Below are positions 12,245-21,910 of a DNA stretch of 64,000 bases, one piece after another. The stretch comes from Pogostemon cablin. Lineage: Eukaryota > Streptophyta > Magnoliopsida > Lamiales > Lamiaceae. The first letter of the stretch is position 1; every line of letters begins with the position of its first letter. Position numbers and translations under genes: made by a program. The notes under the pieces are model-generated. The model was not told where the DNA came from and ran no database searches. It was given only the letters and a program-made list of their open reading frames with translations. The stretch is from the NCBI GenBank assembly GCA_023678885.1, contig CM043013.1, positions 12,308,791 to 12,372,790 on the forward strand, given 5' to 3'.

Positions 12245-12423
12245 TGAAGGGTAAAAGAGTCTCTTTTTGGTATTTTGGTTAAAAAATGTAGTTTAAGGGT
12301 TGGTATTGATATTTGATGGTTGTGAATTGTGTATATTTGTCTATTGGCACATTATAAAATATATACCCAAAACTACTTGGATGAAATTACAATTATATCC
12401 TTAAATTAAATTTAATAGAAAAA

Positions 12424-12496
<73 letters not shown>

Positions 12497-12690
12497 TGAA
12501 GGGTAAAAGGGTCTCTTTTTGGTATTTTGGTTAAAATAAAAAGAATGTAGTTTAAGGGTTGGTATTGATATTTGATGGTTGTGAATTGTGTATATTTGTC
12601 TATTGGCACATTATAAAATATACCCAAAACTACTTGGATGAAATTACAATTATATCCTTAAATTAAATTTAATAGAAAAAAGAAATATAT
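12158..12690. repeat. 252-bp tandem duplication, each copy with a long (TA)n tract
   Basis: TTAGTGAAGGGTAAAAG begins at 12241 and again at 12493. About 185 bp downstream are nearly identical in both copies. Each copy is preceded by an uninterrupted TA run (12158-12240 and 12426-12492). Such AT palindromes can extrude cruciforms and often cause assembly or replication slippage. Confidence 0.9.
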
Positions 12691-12726
12691 AAAAAAAACA
12701 TACAATGGTGCCGTTGCAAATTACTA

Positions 12727-12850
12727 AGGCCATCTCCAATAGTTTACACCATTTTGTAGCACATTCAGCACAAAAATTATGTAGGAACAATAATTCATCT
12801 CCAGCAATTTACACTAATTTTTACACTAAAAAATAAAATAAATTCATTTA
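12727..12850. mobile_element. Possible PIF/Harbinger-type MITE end
   Basis: It starts GGCCATCTCCAA, followed by TTTACACCATTTTG and a second CATCTCCAGCAATTTACACT. This resembles the ends of plant Harbinger MITEs. Related text in inverted orientation occurs at 20161-20340. No 3-bp target duplication was shown. Confidence 0.35.
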
Positions 12851-12942
12851 ATCCATATTTAATTTTTTTTCATATAATTAAAATTATTATACCTTTTATT
12901 TTGACATTATATTTAATTTTAATACGACATAAAATTATAGAC

Positions 12943-13172
12943 AAAGACTTGTGTGAGACCGTCTCACGTAAGGACTTATGTGAGAAGGCCAGAAAGTGAC
13001 AATTTTTATACATAAAAGTGATAATAATTAATGAAAAGTGAAAATGATATTTCATGAACAATTTATAGTATAAATAAAAAGTGATAACATTTTAGAGCGA
13101 AAGTGATAACTTTTTATAGCGAAAGTGATAATTATTTTAAAAAGTGAAAAATAGTCTCACGCAAGACCTACC
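12943..13172. mobile_element. GAGACCGTCTCAC MITE, copy a
   Basis: It begins CAAAGACTTGTGTGAGACC, ends CTCACGCAAGACCTACC, and has repeated AAAGTGATAA motifs between. It is the same family as 25059-25306 (inverted) and 34904-35153. The flanks share an imperfect TAAATTATA, a possible 9-bp target duplication. Confidence 0.75.
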
Positions 13173-13261
13173 GTAAATTATATTAGCATGCTTAAAATTA
13201 AAACAACATTTAAAAAAAATTTACGTTACAGTTTATTACTTAAAATATATATTTTATTATT

Positions 13262-13335
13262 AATTTTAGAGTAGGTCTTGAGTGAGACCGTCTCACGGAT
13301 CCCCTTACTTGAGACGATCCATTTTAACCCATTCG
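13262..13335. repeat. Short GAGACCGTCTCAC repeat
   Basis: GGTCTTGAGTGAGACCGTCTCACGGATC-type sequence followed by CATTTTAACCCATTC. It is the short relative of the MITE above. A similar short unit precedes the full copy at 25059. Confidence 0.55.
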
Positions 13336-13481
13336 AAACTTCACAGGCGGCTGTTTGGCGTTAGTAATCTTCCATTCATTCATTGTTGTTGAAACTTAAT
13401 ACTTATTCTTCCTTTCTTTATTTATTATTATTTTTTTATTTTTAATTATTCTTTTCTTTTTTATTTTATTATTATTTAATA

Positions 13482-14021
13482 GGATTAATTACTAATAGGT
13501 ACACACTTTGTACCCCTAATTAATATAAGATACATTGATTTAAAATAATTACTCTTACATACAAAATATTAAAGTAAAATATCAAATATAACCCTAAACC
13601 AATACACTTTTAAACCATAAACCCTAATTCCCCACCCACCGCCGGACCACCAACGGACCGCCGCGGCCGATCGCGGGAATACTGCCGCCACCGGCAGAAC
13701 GACGCCGGCCGGCCATCGGAAAACTGTCGATCGTCGGAGCACGGTCGGACCGCCGGCCGGCCACTGGAAAACTGTCGCCGCTGCTAACGTCGCCGGAGCA
13801 CTGCCGGACCGCCGCCGGAGCTCTGCCGGACCACCACATTTTTTTACTGCACATACTTTTGCTGCACACGAACTTTTGTTGCACACAACATTTATGTGCA
13901 GCACATTATAGAGTAATATTGGAATATCACTATATATTTATGTAGTTAGTATTAATATTTTTGTATGTTTGTATCTCATACTAATTAAGGGGTTTTTTGT
14001 GTACATAGTAGTAATCCTCCA
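13482..14021. mobile_element. Small MULE-type MITE with a GC-rich core, copy A
   Basis: The ends are inverted repeats (GGATTAATTACTAATAGGTA and its partner near 14017). The flanks TATTTAATA (13473-13481) and TATTTAACA (14022-14030) match at 8 of 9 bases, as expected for a Mutator-type insertion. A GC-rich stretch (about 13630-13840) repeats CCGCCGGACC-like words, unlike the AT-rich surroundings. The same family, with a shorter core, is at 25461-25854. The ORFs across the core have biased composition and no recognisable domain. Confidence 0.75.
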
Positions 14022-14059
14022 TATTTAACATGTATACTTTCATTTATTTTTTAAATTTT

Positions 14060-14820
14060 ATTTATTTTGAAAAATATTTAATATTCAAGAGAAAAACATG
14101 TAACAGTTTTTTTTCCTCTTTTTCACAATATTTAAAATAAATTGTTTCTTAAATTATTAACACTAATAAATTTTATTTTATTATAAAATATATTATCACT
14201 TTTTAGGATTAAATATTTTTTTATTAAAAAATTTATCACTTTTTATTCGTTACAAATTGTTCATATAATTATTATTTTTAATTTATTAGATATCACTTTG
14301 TTAATAAGTTATCACTTTTTATCCCTCTTCTAATTTTTTTTTATAAAATAATTCTATTGATTATTGTCACTTTATTATTATAAAATATCACTTTCTACTA
14401 AAATTATTATCACTTTTCATTTGTCACACAAATTGTTTATGAAATATTTTATTTGATGATTATCACTTTTTTTTTATCAGACATAATTTTATTAAAAATA
14501 TTATTACTTTTTATTTGTCCTATAAATTATTCATGATTGAAATAGTAAATTGATTATCACTTTTACTTGATTAGATATTGAATGAAATAGTCAATAGATT
14601 ATCACTTTTACTTGATAACATTTTTTCGTAAACTAGTCATCACTTTTATCTGTGCAAACAATGTTTAAAAAATTATTTAGTAGGATAATTATCACTTTTT
14701 CTTTACCAAGTATAATTTTTTATTAAAAATGTTATCACTTCTTATTTATTTTATAAAATTTTTTGTGCATTTTTTTCTAAATAGTTATCACTTTACCTCA
14801 GTTCAATTAAAAAAAAAGGT
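14060..14820 (+). repeat. Dispersed array of TATCACTTTT words
   Basis: Roughly 15 copies of (A/T)TATCACTTT(T/C) occur at irregular 30-70 bp spacing in AT-rich DNA, with ACAAATTGTTCAT-like words between them. The same words form the interior of the GAGACCGTCTCAC MITEs, so this looks like an expanded or older relative. The mirror orientation occurs at 25970-26400. Confidence 0.6.
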
Positions 14821-14824
14821 AGAT

Positions 14825-14999
14825 CTTACATGAGACCATTTTAAACTCTTCAAGATAGTTATCACTTTTGCTATAAAAATGTTTTCACTTTTCATTACAC
14901 TAAAAATTGTTCATAAAATTGCATTATCATTTTTCATTAATTTAGTATCAATTTTTCTTATGAAATTGATCACTTTTCGTCTGTCTCATACAAGACTTA
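14825..14999. mobile_element. GAGACCGTCTCAC-type MITE, diverged copy
   Basis: It runs from AGATCTTACATGAGACCATT to CTGTCTCATACAAGACTTAG with TTATCACTTTT words inside. It is more diverged than the three full copies. Confidence 0.55.
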
Positions 15000-15362
15000 G
15001 CCTAAAAAAAGGTTTAATTTTAACTTTTAAAAAATTAAAATTATTAAATTGAAATAATAATTAAATTTAATTTATGAAAATAAAAATTATTTAATTAATT
15101 TTTTTTTCTAATTGTCATAAGTATATAACAGTAGATTTGTAATTGAATGGAGTAAAATCTAAATTAAAAGAAAAATAATCACATTTAAACCAAAAGAAAG
15201 AGGAAAAAAAAGCTTCTCAAATAGAAGCCGAGAAGTTAACCACAACATGCATACCGAATTTGCCAAAGGAGCGGCTATTTGCACCCTCAATTTTAATAAA
15301 TGTATCCCATAAATTTTATAGGACTAAAATACCCATATTTGTTAAGACGTAAATATCCCTTT

Positions 15363-17015
15363 TGATTAGCCATAACTTGTAGTCGGGTTGACCAATTCAA
15401 GAATTTATCGAGCCACAGGGAGGTCGATGCTAGCACTTAAGCGATATCACGTTTATCACGATTTTATAGAGACTAATCATAGATGGATTGTTTGGGAAAC
15501 AAGTAATTAAATGAAAGTAGACAAGCAATAATCAAATGACAAGATAAAGATGATGAATGAGTGGTTTTCCAAATTAAGTAGAAGTGAGATTAACAACACT
15601 AATGAAGTGGTAACTTATGGATTCATGCATTAAACTCATATGTATCAAGGGTTAAGACTAAGGGCCAACACTTATACCACCTAAACTTCCTCTCGAAATG
15701 AATAGGATGTAGATCATTTGCACAATCTCAAAATAGCTCAAAGGTTGGTTCTAAATTAAACTATTCCAACTAGGTACTAAGTTCAATTATAGAATCCCTT
15801 CATATAATCAATTGACTTCTCAATCTAACTAATCACATGTTCCATCAAAGGGTTCTAAATAATAAAGGACTTCTCAATCACTTTACCATCTATAATGCAC
15901 ATGAGGTGTTTGATGAAATGATTCACTTGACTATCCTAAGCACATCATTGATTTCTCAATCTAATCATATAATTAGAACAATCAAACACACAAAACATCA
16001 TAGATCTCAAGATATATAAGCACCAATGATAGAAAATCAAATATCCCCATCAGCATATGAATTTAATTACATAGATCCACAAATTAACCAACAACCTTCA
16101 TGTTGCTAATCTCACAAGGGAGATTAGCCTACAATCTTCATAAGATCCATAACATAGACATTATAATTCTTACAAATCATGATAAACTAAAGGATTAACA
16201 CAAAATTGGAATGAAAACTCCCTTGGAAATTGATCCAATTGAATCTCCCTTCTTCCTTTGGTGATCACCCAAGCTTCCTTGCTTCTTCACTTGATTTGGA
16301 TGGAGGAAATTATGGAGAGATGATGTAGATCTCAAAATGGATGAATGGGATGGAGAATATGGTGTGAAATCAAAGGAATGGTGTGTGAGGTGTGTGGGAA
16401 CAGTAGAATTTCGGATCTCTTCTTATAAAATCTGAATGGAGGGGTATTTATACCCTTATGGGTCTTCTAGAAGGATTCTGATTTTTTTCTGATCCAAGAC
16501 ACGACACGAGTCGTGTGGCGCAACACGGCCATGAGGTGCCCGTGTTGCGTGAACTGATGCTCCCGCACGGCCATCGCTTACAGGCCCGTGTTGGCTACAC
16601 GGGTCGTGTCTGCAACACGAGTCGAGCTCCGCAACACGGCCAAGTGGTGGTCGTGTTGGATGAATAGATGTTTCCGCACGACCATTTTGGACAGGCCCGT
16701 GTTAGCTACACGAGTCGTGCACTGCGACACGGCTCGTGCCACCGACACGGCCAGTCGTGTTGCTGCTGCCCTGATTCCTTCACTGTTTTGGCTCGTTCTC
16801 TCTCGTTTCAACTCCAAATTGAGATCCGCTTTTTCCTACATCTTCCTTATCATGTTTAGCATCAAATAAAAAGTGAAAATAGTAGGTTTAAGCTCATTCA
16901 CACACATTTTCATGAAAACACAAAACACAACCAAATAACACATAAAATACGGATAAAATAATACGAAAACACATATAAAAAGACACTAAAATCTAGGTGA
17001 AAATATCACTCATCA
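15363..17015 (-). mobile_element. Solo LTR of gypsy-like family L3
   Basis: It begins TGATTAGCC, ends CTCATCA and is flanked by a perfect 5-bp duplication CCTTT (15358-15362 and 17016-17020). This proves insertion followed by LTR-LTR recombination. A second solo copy is at 51277-52732. The terminal TGATGAG/CTCATCA sequence resembles the L2 LTR, so the minus orientation is assigned by analogy. The short ORFs at 16578-16869 only reflect its GC-rich motif array. Confidence 0.92.
16495..16765. repeat. CACGAGTCGTG motif array within the L3 LTR
   Basis: Repeated ACACGAGTCGTGT-like odd palindromes and CAACACGGCC words, partly in a tandem unit of about 110-120 bp (CGTGTTGCGTGAACTGATG against CGTGTTGGATGAATAGATG). 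The GC-rich block lies in AT-rich LTR sequence. L1 and L2 have comparable motif blocks in their LTRs. Confidence 0.75.
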
Positions 17016-17031
17016 CCTTTATAAATATAAA

Positions 17032-17260
17032 TTAAGATTTCTTATTTATATGGTGTTCGATGGAAGCAATCGAACAAGCATATGAATAAGAAATCTTAAA
17101 GAATCGAACGCTAAGAAAGCTTAAGGTGTTCGGTTGCTGCAATCGAACAAACATACTTGTTCAAGCATATGTGTTCAGTTGCAGCAACCGAACACCTTAA
17201 GATTTCTTATTCATATGTGTTCAGTTGCAGCAACACATGTTCGTCGAACAAGTACTGCGT
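17032..17260. repeat. Nested perfect and near-perfect inverted repeats
   Basis: Arms 17120-17142 and 17179-17201 are exact 23-bp reverse complements (starting CTTAAGGTGTTC) with a 36-base loop. Arms 17032-17052 and 17079-17099 match 20 of 21 (TTAAGATTTCTTATT...). The sequence of the second pair recurs at 17198-17218. A transcript would fold into strong hairpins. Confidence 0.95.
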
Positions 17261-17369
17261 TTTTCATGGACAATGTTCACCTATTATTAGGCAGTGATTC
17301 AGTCAAATTGTTGGAAAATTAAAATAACAGTGCATGAAAACAGGTGGTGAGTTGCAATGTATAACTCGC

Positions 17370-17530
17370 AAATTTGCTGTAAAAGTAGAACATGGAACAT
17401 GGAAGGGCTGAGAAACTCCCTCCGCTTCACCAAAAGTTCGGCAGCGGTGGGGTCCTTGTACGGAGGCGGAGTGTAGTCGAAGGGGGCAGTTTGGGGAGTA
17501 TGTTGAGATCTCCGGTGACAGTGCATGCAT
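17370..17530 (-). pseudogene. Captured fragment similar to plant alanine:glyoxylate aminotransferase 2 N-terminus
   Basis: On -, one frame reads APFDYTPPPYKDPTAAELL then VKRREFLSPSMF. This closely resembles the start of the mature region of plant AGT2-type class III aminotransferases (mitochondrial or peroxisomal enzymes using alanine or beta-alanine with glyoxylate). Upstream, the adjacent frame reads LPKLPP, which fits the same family if one C was lost from the C-run near 17485. Downstream, CATGTTC is repeated near 17390, shifting the frame, and the following frame gives YFYSK, again as expected. Only about 50 codons remain, with no catalytic Lys or PLP-binding region, so it cannot encode an enzyme. 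It lies inside a TIR element, which suggests gene capture. Family match is from memory of the proteins. Confidence 0.65.
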
Positions 17531-17974
17531 CTACACTCTAGGAATACCCACGTTTGCAGGTTTAGAATTTATAGGTATACGTCTTTTTCATTTCTCTTGT
17601 CTCACGTCGTTCTAACTTTCCCTCTTTTTTTCTCTTATGTGGAGTCGGTACGTCAACCCTTTCTCTTCTACGGTGTCGCAACGTCGACCTCTTTTTTCCT
17701 TCACCGGCGTTTCTTTCTTCTTCTTTTTTTTGATTAATTAGTTTTTAGTAATTAGGGTTTAATTAATTAAAAGGGTAAAGTAGTCTTAAATGGGGTGTAC
17801 TTAGTAATTTATATGTTTAACTTTTAATTTTAGCGGGGTATATCTAGAATTTGGGGTTCATTTAGTAGATTTGGGGGTACAAATAGCCGCCCCCTTTGCC
17901 AAATTGGCAATAGCCAGAAAACACTTGGAAGATGACAATTAATTAGTAAGGCTTCTAGAAGGCGGTCAATTTGG

Positions 17975-18035
17975 ATCTAAAAAGGATCCGTCTCACGAAA
18001 TGAGATCCATGAGACGGTATCGCACAAGTCTTTTC
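17975..18035. repeat. Short GAGACGG-type inverted repeat
   Basis: GGATCCGTCTCACGAAATG followed by AGATCCATGAGACGG. It is a small hairpin-forming remnant related to the GAGACCGTCTCAC family. Confidence 0.5.
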
Positions 18036-18084
18036 TTTAATTTTATGATTTATTTAAAAAAAATTATAATTATTAGAGTTGATC

Positions 18085-20060
18085 TACTGTGCAATTGCAC
18101 CTTAAAAACATAACCCATATTTAGAATGGGTCACATATATAACCCAAAATACTCCAAATGGATCAGTCGCGTACGCCTCCCATCCCCTTTCTTCTCTCAA
18201 TCTCCTCCCCGCAGACTTTACGCTCGCACCTTCGATCTCGCGCCACCGTCTCCTCCTCAATCCCCTCATATCTACTTTATCTTCACGCCTCCTTTCCTCT
18301 CAAATCTCAGTCTCCACGCTGCTTCCATCACCTCAGAACTCAAACTCTGCCCCACTTTCTGGTCTATTATTTCGTTTATATGTGTTTCTTTCAATTGAGG
18401 TATTGAAATTAGAGATTGGAGCTGGTTGTGTGTGGAATTGGGGTTTGGAATTAGGGATTAAGGCCGATTGGGTGTGGATTTGGAGATTCGGCGATGGTGT
18501 GGAATGGCGGTTAATTGGGGCTGTAAACCGTAGCTCCTTAGGTGGAAGAATTGCTGGTTCAGGTTGGTGGAAGAATTACTGGTTCAGGTTGACCGTGGAG
18601 ATGGAATTGGGAGGCAAAATTACGATAATGTATATTGTATTAATTTTACTTAATTAATATATATAGTTATCTTCATAAATGTATTTGTATGAATGCATGA
18701 ATCTTGCAGTATGGATTGATGTTTGAGATAAAAGACGTTTGGATTGATCGTTGAGATAAGACTTAGTAGAATGGATTGATATAGATGTTTAAAATGGAAG
18801 AAATGGATTGATGTTTGAGACTCGCCTAAGTAACAAATGTACATTTTTAAATGTAAAAAAGATATACATTTATTAATAAAATCTTATACGTTATTGCATT
18901 ACAACTTATACATATTAAAATATGTGAGATCTTATATGTTAACATGTATATATATTTTCTGTAAATGTATTAGATTTTATACTAAAGTGTATAACATTTT
19001 ATATTAACATGTATAACTAAAATTAATAAATATATTGATGAAAATATTGCTAAATAAAATATCAATATTATTTTTTATAAAAAAATGAATATATTGAGAA
19101 AAACATATACATTATTAAATTAAAATATTTGTTTATAAAAATACATGTAAAAATTAATTAAATTTAATGCAAATTTTCTGTATAAATTTAATTATAAATT
19201 AAAGAATAAAATGTAATACACTTATAAGATGAAACGTATACATTAATCGAATTGATATTATCAATTATTTTTAAAAAAATGCATGTATTGAGAAAAACAT
19301 ATACATTATTAAATGACAAAAACTTTTCTGTATAAATTACAACATTTGATTATAAAAATGCATAAATTTTTTTTATTAAATTTAATACAACTTGTCTATA
19401 TAAATTTAATTATACACTAAAGAATAAAATGTAATACACTTTTATGATCAAAAGTATACACTCATCGGAAATAGAAACAATCTTCAGCCTCTAGTCTTCC
19501 CTGCCCGAGCATCGCTCTAATCAGTTTTCGGATCGACTCTCGCGTCTACCGAAAAGAAGAACACTACCTTGAATTAGAATCTTCTAACATATTTTGACCT
19601 TGTTCAGATCTGAGGTAGATCTGATTGGGTGAGGACAAACTTCTAATTGGTGAATCCATACCGAAGGAAGCGAGAGGTAGCACCGATGTCGGGCGGCGAA
19701 GAGAGGCTGGTGAAAAGGCGTCGAGCGGCAGAGACAGTGACAAATCGAGGAGAGCGAGAGGCGTGGAAAATAGAGGAACGCAAGGCGGAAGGTAGCGCCT
19801 GTAGAGAGAGGCGGAGGGTGAAATGCGGCAGAGAGAGGCAGAGAGGCGGAGGTCAAATGGCTGGCTTTGGAAGAGAAGGACAGACGTTAAGAATGAAGAA
19901 CTCTCTAGAGAAAGGAGCGTGAAGAGAGAGAACGGAGGCGTGAAGAATGTGAGAATGTGAGGAAATGACCCGAAAAATAAAAATTACTATTAATATTCGG
20001 GTCAACGGGTCAAATTTGATCATATTGCACTTTAAAAACTGTTGCACAATAGTAATTGTC
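18085..20060. other. Unclassified region, possibly a non-autonomous DNA element
   Basis: CT-rich, leader-like sequence lies on + at about 18150-18370 and on - at about 19670-19950, facing inward as in two-gene MULEs. The edges share only weak inverted similarity (GTGCAA...TTAAAAAC near 18090 and 20040). The ORFs here (18126-18657, 19584-19922) show no domain and biased composition, and I do not regard them as genes. A tandem repeat occupies 19085-19465. Confidence 0.3.
19085..19465. repeat. 194-bp tandem duplication, AT-rich
   Basis: TATTGAGAAAAACATATACA begins near 19092 and again near 19286. Both copies continue through TATAAATTTAATTATA and AAAGAATAAAATGTAATACA. No coding potential. Confidence 0.75.
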
Positions 20061-20160
20061 TAATTATTATTAAAAAAATTATTATCCAATTAAAATATAG
20101 TAATATATATAATCTTATATCAAGCAATAAATATTAATATAATTTAAAAATAAAAAAATA

Positions 20161-20340
20161 AGATGGTGCAGGTGCTAAGCAGCTAAAGCCACCTCATTTT
20201 GGTGCAAAATTACCCATCCCCTAAAATGCCTTGTGTTTGGTGTGGACAGTTGGAGCATAAATTTACACCATAATCCACTTTTTACAAAAAAAAAAAATGG
20301 TGTATTGCTGGGATATCCAAGGGAAGGTGTGACGGTCCTA
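20161..20340. mobile_element. Possible PIF/Harbinger-type MITE end, inverted
   Basis: AAATTTACACCATAATCC and ATGGTGTATTGCTGGGATAT are inverted relatives of the CAGCAATTTACACT sequence near 12810. The two could be ends of one element opened by later insertions or two separate MITEs. Confidence 0.3.
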
Positions 20341-20876
20341 CATAGGACCATCCCTACCAAGGTGTTTGCCTATCTATAAAACCAAGGTATTTGCCTATTT
20401 AAAAATACTAATATTCTGTACAGTTAGTAAAATTAATAAAATTGAATAAGTTTTGAGTTATTTTGGGGTGCATATACACCAGCACACCCAAGGTTTTATA
20501 GGCTAAAAGCAGAGGGTAGTGGGTGATTTTTTTATTTTAATTTTTTATTAATTTAATATAATTAAATTGAATTTAGTTTAATCTAACAATTAAAATTGTT
20601 CAGATGCACCGAAGTTAAACTCATACTTTCTATCCCACTGTAAGGTCCTCAATTTACTAAATTAAGTGTCTCATTCAAAAGTCTCAATTTTCCACTTTTA
20701 GTAAAATAGCTCACTATTCACTATTAATACAATTACCCATAATACATAAAATAATAATAATCTTTAACCTACGCACAAAAAGCAAATGATAACTTTTCTG
20801 TGAGACGAGAGTAATTTTTTTAAACAACATAAAATAGTAAACATGAAGAATTTTCTTTAACACGGACTGAGTAATA
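20341..20876. other. No gene; fragment of an old Stowaway-like MITE
   Basis: At 20625-20790 the order CCCACTG...AGGTCCTCAATTT...TAATACAATTACCCA follows that of Stowaway copies, but the ends are lost. Nothing else was recognised. Confidence 0.4.
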
Positions 20877-21077
20877 CTCCCTCCGTCCCGAGCAAAGGTC
20901 CTCATTTACTTTTTGTTCGTAGATTAATAAGTATTATTATTTAATTTGTAGTTGGTAGTTGTATTAATATTAAGTGGTGGACAATATGTGGGCTCCTTTT
21001 ACTAAAATTGAATAAATAGAACATTTAAATGAGACGCCTAATATAATAAAAATAAAAACATTTCAATGAGACGGGAG
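20877..21077. mobile_element. Stowaway-type MITE
   Basis: Starts CTCCCTCCGTCCCGAG and ends inverted GAGACGGGAG, flanked by TA. About 201 bp, non-coding. Confidence 0.85.
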
Positions 21078-21910
21078 TATTTTAGACCCAAATAGGGTCC
21101 GTCAAATAAAACGGTATACATCATTAACCCAGATTTTCTTTAAGGAAGATCACGTGTGTGAGAGAGATAATTGGGTGTGAGAGAGATAATTGGGTGTGGC
21201 ATCATAAAAAAGGTAGGGAATGGAAGTAGTAAATAAGTCAGGTGAGGCATTTTCCTCTCCAACCCTACATTACACTGCCTTTACAACTTTATGTAACTAC
21301 TTAATTGTGTCACTCTCACTCTCACTCGCACTCTCACCATCATTTCTTCCTTTTTGCAATTAAAACTATCTACCCCTCAACCACTTTTATCTCTTCATTT
21401 CTCGGTCCTTAATCCATATGCAAAAAGTAAAAAGAACACTTTACATGGGACGGAGGGGTATATAAGTCGTTTATTTATCATTACAAATTATAAGAATGCG
21501 ACGTGCACGTCTTTTAAAAAAACTAGTGAAAAGAAAAGTACTCACAATTTATTATTTATTATTAATATAAAAAAATATTATAATACCTTTCAAAATTATT
21601 ATTTTTCTAAATATTCATGTAGAAAGAGGCAATTTAAAATGCAACATTATACGTACTTAATAAAATGAACCATTTTATGGTATCTTACATAAATCATATA
21701 CTACTCTAAATTAAAACGAGTTTGTACTATAGCATTACTTCGCTTACTTTTTATTTAAAATGCCTTTTCAATTTGAAAATATTCCAGAATTATTATTATT
21801 ATGAATTTTTATCTATTTATTTACTTATATAATTCCTCCCAAAAGATATGGTCGGCAGCGACCTAATCTAGCTTTTTATATTCATCTTCATTCATAAATC
21901 ACTTTGGTCA
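21078..21910. other. No gene; right end of a further Stowaway-like copy
   Basis: ACATGGGACGGAGGGGTAT at about 21443-21461 is a typical Stowaway right end whose left end is not clear. The ORF at 21354-21668 runs through it and is not credible. The rest is unremarkable AT-rich DNA. Confidence 0.4.

Larger units (their letters stand above)
15252..17916. mobile_element. TIR element carrying a captured gene fragment and a nested solo LTR
   Basis: The ends are inverted repeats of 50 bp or more. The left reads CGGCTATTTGCACCC then TAAATGTATCCC. The right, on -, reads CGGCTATTTGTACCC then TAAATGAACCCC. Without the nested LTR (15363-17015) the element is about 1 kb. It contains strong inverted repeats (17032-17260) and, on -, a fragment resembling an alanine:glyoxylate aminotransferase (17370-17530). 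A related end is found at 35330-35504. The superfamily is unclear because no clean target duplication was seen. Confidence 0.6.

Noticed and set aside
11953..12282. ORF of 109 codons on +
   Set aside because: Half of it translates a TA microsatellite and the rest is Gly/Arg-biased leader sequence of the MULE.
13569..13904. ORFs across the GC-rich core of a MITE
   Set aside because: Low-complexity GC-rich translation, not shared in frame with the second MITE copy.
13345..15245. Possible large hAT-like element enclosing the MITE and the TATCACTTTT array
   Set aside because: The proposed ends (GGCGGCTGTTTGGCG and the sequence near 15225) do not align convincingly and no 8-bp duplication was found.
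19584..19922. ORFs on both strands in a CT/GA-rich stretch
   Set aside because: Purine/pyrimidine-biased leader-like sequence without domain or splice support.
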